In this document: in pieces, positions 59,752 through 64,000 of the stretch
How the letters are laid out: the number at the start of each line of letters is the position of its first letter
Position numbering within the stretch: position 1 is the first letter of the stretch
Assembly (NCBI GenBank): GCA_016711125.1
Contig: JADJTQ010000009.1
Location: 160,001 to 224,000 of the forward strand
Length of the DNA: 64,000 bases
Direction: 5' to 3'
Source: Saprospiraceae bacterium
Lineage (GTDB): Bacteria; Bacteroidota; Bacteroidia; Chitinophagales; Saprospiraceae
Made by a program: the position numbers and the translations under genes
Notes under the pieces: generated by a model
Seen by the model: the letters and a program-made list of their open reading frames with translations, nothing else
Databases searched by the model: none
What the model was told of the DNA's origin: nothing

Positions 59752-61260
59752 TTGATGATGACAATTCCATACCGATCTTTCATTCTTGATTTATTGCTTT
59801 TCTTGACGACATCATTTTTATCCTCATGTCTCTTTACTAACGAAGATTCAAATGATCTGACGGAAAAACCAAACGTACTGCTAATCTTCACCGATCAGCA
59901 ACATGTGGATATGATGAGCGCAATAGGTAACCCATATATAAATACACCCAACATGGATAGGATCGCCAAAAGAGGGGTGCTTTTTAAACAATCCTATTGC
60001 ACTTCACCGGTATGTGGCCCTGCCAGGTCAAGTATAATTACCGGTCGTATGCCTCACGAAACAGGGGTAGAATGGAATGGGGATAGTATGAAGAATGATC
60101 TCAAAAATGTAGGTCAGCTATTTCGGCAAGCTGGCTATCAGACAATTTGGGGAGGTAAATGGCATTTGCCAGAAAGTTATCCACAGCGACCCAAAGCCAG
60201 GCAAAAAGAAATTGTAGGTTTTGACCTCTTACCCTTTATGGCGCCAAATCCTGACAACTGGATGTTGGGCTCTGAAACGGATCCACCATTAACTGAGGCG
60301 GCAGTCAAATTTCTTTCGGACTATAAAAAAGATCAACCATTCTTTTTGACCGTTAGTTATCACAATCCCCATGATATTTGTTTTTATGCCCGCAAGGAAG
60401 GCTGGGTGACGGAGCATGATTCGTTGCTCAATATCAGACATTATGATTTTGAATATCAATTGCCAGACATCATTGGTACTCACCCATCTCAATATCCGAA
60501 TTTGCCTCCCTTGCCAAACAATTATGAAACTGACAAGGACGAGCCTGAATTTATCTCCGACAAAAGACAGTACCATCAGGAATATGGCTTAGAAACTCAT
60601 TTGGCATTCAATGAATTTAACAATGAGGAATGGCAGGGTTATTTAAATGCCTATCACAAACTAACCGAGATGGTTGATGCAGAAATCGGTAAAGTATTGG
60701 ATGCCCTGGAAGCCAATGGTTTGGAAGAGAATACGATTATTGTTTTTACTTCAGACCATGGAGATGGTGCTTCTGCGCATAAATGGGCTGCCAAACTTAG
60801 TTTGTATCAAGAACCTTCTACGGTGCCTTTGATCGTTTCTTTTCCTCAAAAGATAGCTCCAGGGCAGATTGATAATGATCACCTGGTGTCTCAGATAGAT
60901 ATTGTGCCCACCCTCTGCGACTATGCAGGTATCAAGACTGATGTGACTTTTACCGGAACTAGTCTCCGTCCCATACTTGAAAATCCGGAGGCCTCCTGGC
61001 GTGATTACCTGGTCGTCGAGCTGGCTGACTACAAACCCGATCAAGCTCGAAAAGGGCGCATGGTACGCACAGCCAATTACAAGTTTAATATTTATTCTAC
61101 CGGCCAACGAAATGAGCAATTGTTTGATTTGAAGTTGGACCCAGGTGAAACAAAAAACCTCGCTCTTATCCCTGATTATCAAGCCATTCGACAAGACCAC
61201 CTCAATTTTTTAGAAAAATGGATGAGTCAAACCAATGACAATTTTCTGTTGCCCGAATAG
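59752..61260 (+). CDS. Sulfatase (type I, formylglycine-dependent), lipoprotein
   Basis: 502 residues with a lipoprotein signal (LLLFLTTSFLSSC, Cys26). Active-site features: first metal Asp in LIFTDQQ (Asp48), the maturation motif C-G-P-A-R at residues 88-92 (CxPxR, Cys converted to formylglycine), GGKWHLPESY, the second metal site in FTSDHGDGASAHKWAAK, and an internal PFFLTVSYHNPHD. It removes sulfate from glycans or other esters at the periplasm or surface. The C-terminus has the usual sulfatase cap (NEQLFDLKLDPGETKNLALI). A sulfatase-maturation enzyme is not in the window. Confidence 0.94.
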   Translation: MMMTIPYRSFILDLLLFLTTSFLSSCLFTNEDSNDLTEKPNVLLIFTDQQHVDMMSAIGNPYINTPNMDRIAKRGVLFKQSYCTSPVCGPARSSIITGRMPHETGVEWNGDSMKNDLKNVGQLFRQAGYQTIWGGKWHLPESYPQRPKARQKEIVGFDLLPFMAPNPDNWMLGSETDPPLTEAAVKFLSDYKKDQPFFLTVSYHNPHDICFYARKEGWVTEHDSLLNIRHYDFEYQLPDIIGTHPSQYPNLPPLPNNYETDKDEPEFISDKRQYHQEYGLETHLAFNEFNNEEWQGYLNAYHKLTEMVDAEIGKVLDALEANGLEENTIIVFTSDHGDGASAHKWAAKLSLYQEPSTVPLIVSFPQKIAPGQIDNDHLVSQIDIVPTLCDYAGIKTDVTFTGTSLRPILENPEASWRDYLVVELADYKPDQARKGRMVRTANYKFNIYSTGQRNEQLFDLKLDPGETKNLALIPDYQAIRQDHLNFLEKWMSQTNDNFLLPE

Positions 61261-61300
61261 GGGGTTGATTCAAGTTTCATGCAGCAGGAGATAGAGCACT

Positions 61301-62128
61301 TTATTTGATTTTTACGTTATCCCCTTCATTCAAGATATGATATCGATCCTTCAGATCCTGACTTAATCTGATCTTCACTTCATCCGGATATCCTTTGGCC
61401 CAGAAACGGGATTTTTCATCAACCACGATAGTGCCATGGTGTTGCGGAAAAATAAAATCCGGATTTAATGCATTGATTAAAATGACCGACCGGTCGATAT
61501 ACATATTGTGCTCAGTAGGTGAGAAAAATAAAACGTCCACATGTTTCAAAAAAAGATGATCTTCCAATAAGTATGAATCACCCGGTTGCAAAAAGGAAGT
61601 GCCATTGATGTTGATTAAATAACCACAGTCTTGCAAATTAGCTTCATAATAAATGGCAAAATTAGCATTGCCATGAATGGCCCTGATTGGTTGAATTTCA
61701 ATCCCCATTAGCTTAAATGATTCTCTCGGTTTGGCAATGTGCATCCGAGTTTTGGGCATATTCAATTCTTCGGCAATCTGTATACAACTTTCAGGCAGTA
61801 CAAAGTGACAATTGGATTTTTCGATCAGAACTTTACTCACTGCCTGGTTGAAGTGATCATTGTGTACGTGAGTCACAAATGAGATATCCAGGATGGTTGC
61901 TAATTCTTCGGCGGTTATGGGTGTTTCATGAATACGTTCTCCATAATCGAGTAATATATCGGTCGAAACCACCAATGTATCTGATTTGATAATCCATCCA
62001 TTATGACCGGCCCACCAAAGACCGATGCCTTCCGTATGGGCATTGATCTCGTCAATCATGCGGATACCTTGTCCGATCAATTCTGTTGTCAAAAGAAGCA
62101 AAATCAAAAGTCCAATTGATGATTTCAT
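61301..62128 (-). CDS. Metallo-beta-lactamase fold hydrolase (UlaG-like)
   Basis: 275 residues with a signal peptide (SSIGLLILLLLTTELIGQ). The zinc motif THVHNDHFNQ (His87, His89, Asp91, His92) and later metal ligands (IRAIHGNANFA, LQPGDSYLLE, FPQHHGTIVV) define the MBL fold. The short, single-domain form with few loops resembles UlaG-type MBL hydrolases rather than beta-lactamases. The substrate is unknown. Converges with the sulfatase gene (about 40 bases between the stops); its upstream side opens onto the repeat array. Confidence 0.88.
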   Translation of the reverse strand: MKSSIGLLILLLLTTELIGQGIRMIDEINAHTEGIGLWWAGHNGWIIKSDTLVVSTDILLDYGERIHETPITAEELATILDISFVTHVHNDHFNQAVSKVLIEKSNCHFVLPESCIQIAEELNMPKTRMHIAKPRESFKLMGIEIQPIRAIHGNANFAIYYEANLQDCGYLININGTSFLQPGDSYLLEDHLFLKHVDVLFFSPTEHNMYIDRSVILINALNPDFIFPQHHGTIVVDEKSRFWAKGYPDEVKIRLSQDLKDRYHILNEGDNVKIK

Positions 62129-62219
62129 CTGTCAAGAATTTATTCGATCTAAAACTACTGCTTAATATGCTAATTGTCATTTTGCTTTGATGGCACTGGG
62201 CGCCAACTGCTTTCAAATG

Positions 62220-63256
<1,037 letters not shown>

Positions 63257-63291
63257 GCATTACATTTTTCGAACAACTCTGTCCATTTATG

Positions 63292-63329
63292 AAACTTTGC
63301 GAACTCTGCGCACTCTGCGAGAGCAAAAA
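63292..63329. repeat. 38-bp dispersed repeat, copy 2 (AACTCTGCG element)
   Basis: The same 38 bases as copy 1 with a single difference (A for G in the middle). It lies just beyond the last unit of the array. Confidence 0.75.
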
Positions 63330-63442
63330 ATGGAATCAGCTCATTACAAGAATATGGAATCCAAATGAAGACTCGTTGAAAGTTCTACCCCAAATTTGAT
63401 TATTTTGGGATGTTTAGTCAAAACTTGCCTCCTAGTACCTAA

Positions 63443-64000
63443 ATGTCTGATTGTCAAAACTACCACTCGATCCATTCCCGCCGTGATTTTCTGGCCAAAA
63501 CCGCCATGGGGCTCGGTAGCCTGGGTTTGGCTGCTTTAATCAATCCATCTCAGGCGGTTGGGTCACCTAGCGAATCAAGACAGGTTCCTGCAACCGATCA
63601 ATTCCTGCATTTCGCACCCAAAGCAAAAAGGGTTATTTATCTTTTTCAGAGTGGTGCCCCTTCTCAAATCGATTTATTTGACCCTAAACCCTTGCTCAGG
63701 AAACTGAATGCACAGGAGCTGCCAGACTCCGTGCGGCAGGGTCAACGACTTACCGGAATGACTGCAGGTCAAACTTCTTTTCCTCTGGCCGGATCCATAT
63801 TTGACTTCAAGCAATTTGGCCAATCGGGTACATGGATGAGCGAATTATTGCCTCATCAATCGCAAATCGTCGATGAACTAAGTTTCGTCCATTCGATGCA
63901 CACGGAGGCCATTAATCATGATCCTGCTGCTACATTTATCCAAACCGGTTCTCAGTTGCCGGGTCGGCCATGTATCGGGTCATGGATTGACTATGGATTG
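63443..64000 (+). CDS. DUF1501 family protein with twin-arginine signal (3' end outside window)
   Basis: 186 residues visible; the frame is open to the window end. The N-terminus has a Tat signal (SRRDFLAKTAMGLGSLGLAA). The body begins KRVIYLFQSGAPSQIDLFDP followed by KPLLRKLNAQELPDSV, then SELLPHQSQIVDELSFVHSM, HTEAINHDPAATFIQTG and GRPCIGSWIDYGL. This is the start of DUF1501, a sulfatase/alkaline-phosphatase-like fold protein found with DUF1549/DUF1553 cytochrome-type partners in Bacteroidota and Planctomycetota. A partner gene, if present, would be upstream or downstream of the window; none is seen upstream. Confidence 0.92.
   Translation, partial: MSDCQNYHSIHSRRDFLAKTAMGLGSLGLAALINPSQAVGSPSESRQVPATDQFLHFAPKAKRVIYLFQSGAPSQIDLFDPKPLLRKLNAQELPDSVRQGQRLTGMTAGQTSFPLAGSIFDFKQFGQSGTWMSELLPHQSQIVDELSFVHSMHTEAINHDPAATFIQTGSQLPGRPCIGSWIDYGL

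Overview
The window comes from a member of the Bacteroidota, most likely a Saprospiraceae-like environmental lineage. The signs are a SusC/SusD pair with ECF sigma and FecR regulators, type IX secretion parts (PorW/SprE and a PorP/SprF protein), a DUF4293 membrane protein, an OstA-like protein next to a BatE-like protein, GSCFA, a GbsR-type regulator, and TTTG / TAnnTTTG promoter elements. The genus assignment is inference; no taxonomic search was possible.

Layout. 1-1.7 kb: 3' part of a 23S rRNA, then 5S rRNA and a terminator. 1.9-3.0 kb: rplU-rpmA, with L27 carrying an unusual helix-hairpin-helix tail. 3.1-7.4 kb: BatE-like and OstA-like genes (coupled, minus strand), an FAD oxidoreductase, DUF4293. 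7.9-10.2 kb: an ExbB / membrane protein / ExbD / ExbD proton-channel operon. 10.5-15.4 kb: tRNA-Ser(GGA), TatD DNase, an outer-membrane protein, sucA, a small lipoprotein. 15.4-23.7 kb: ECF sigma factor divergent from FecR, SusC, SusD and a mannonate-dehydratase-like TIM barrel. 23.8-28.1 kb: an OppABC-type peptide importer without ATPases. 28-40 kb: SDR epimerase, HAD protein, M23 peptidase, PorW, biotin carrier, bactofilin, AtpZ/I, PorP/SprF, a cytosolic-looking trypsin-like protease with zinc ribbon and its partner, GSCFA. 40-51 kb: amidohydrolase, GbsR, gcvT, HEAT-cyclophilin, class A PBP, aroB; divergent phoH-aroA. 51.5-62 kb: a GHL6-like glycosidase, OmpA protein, gcdH, folB, DUF4197, cupin, sulfatase, MBL hydrolase. 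62.2-63.3 kb: a repeat array. 63.4 kb to the end: the start of a DUF1501 protein.

The most pervasive oddity is broken reading frames. About twenty single-base frameshifts and two in-frame stops interrupt otherwise intact genes, including sucA, aroB, a class A PBP and SusC. Many lie in short A/T (or G/C) runs, and the downstream frame always continues the family-typical sequence. This looks much more like indel errors in the assembly than gene decay, so interrupted genes are given below as single genes with the break positions stated.

Functionally the window mixes housekeeping (translation, TCA cycle, shikimate and folate synthesis, cell wall) with envelope biology (LPS transport, T9SS, TonB-type energisation, nutrient uptake). 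The best candidates for new biology are the trypsin-like protease with a zinc ribbon next to a possible YbjN-fold partner (36.7-39.1 kb), the L27-HHH fusion, and the hairpin-bearing repeat array at 62.2-63.3 kb.
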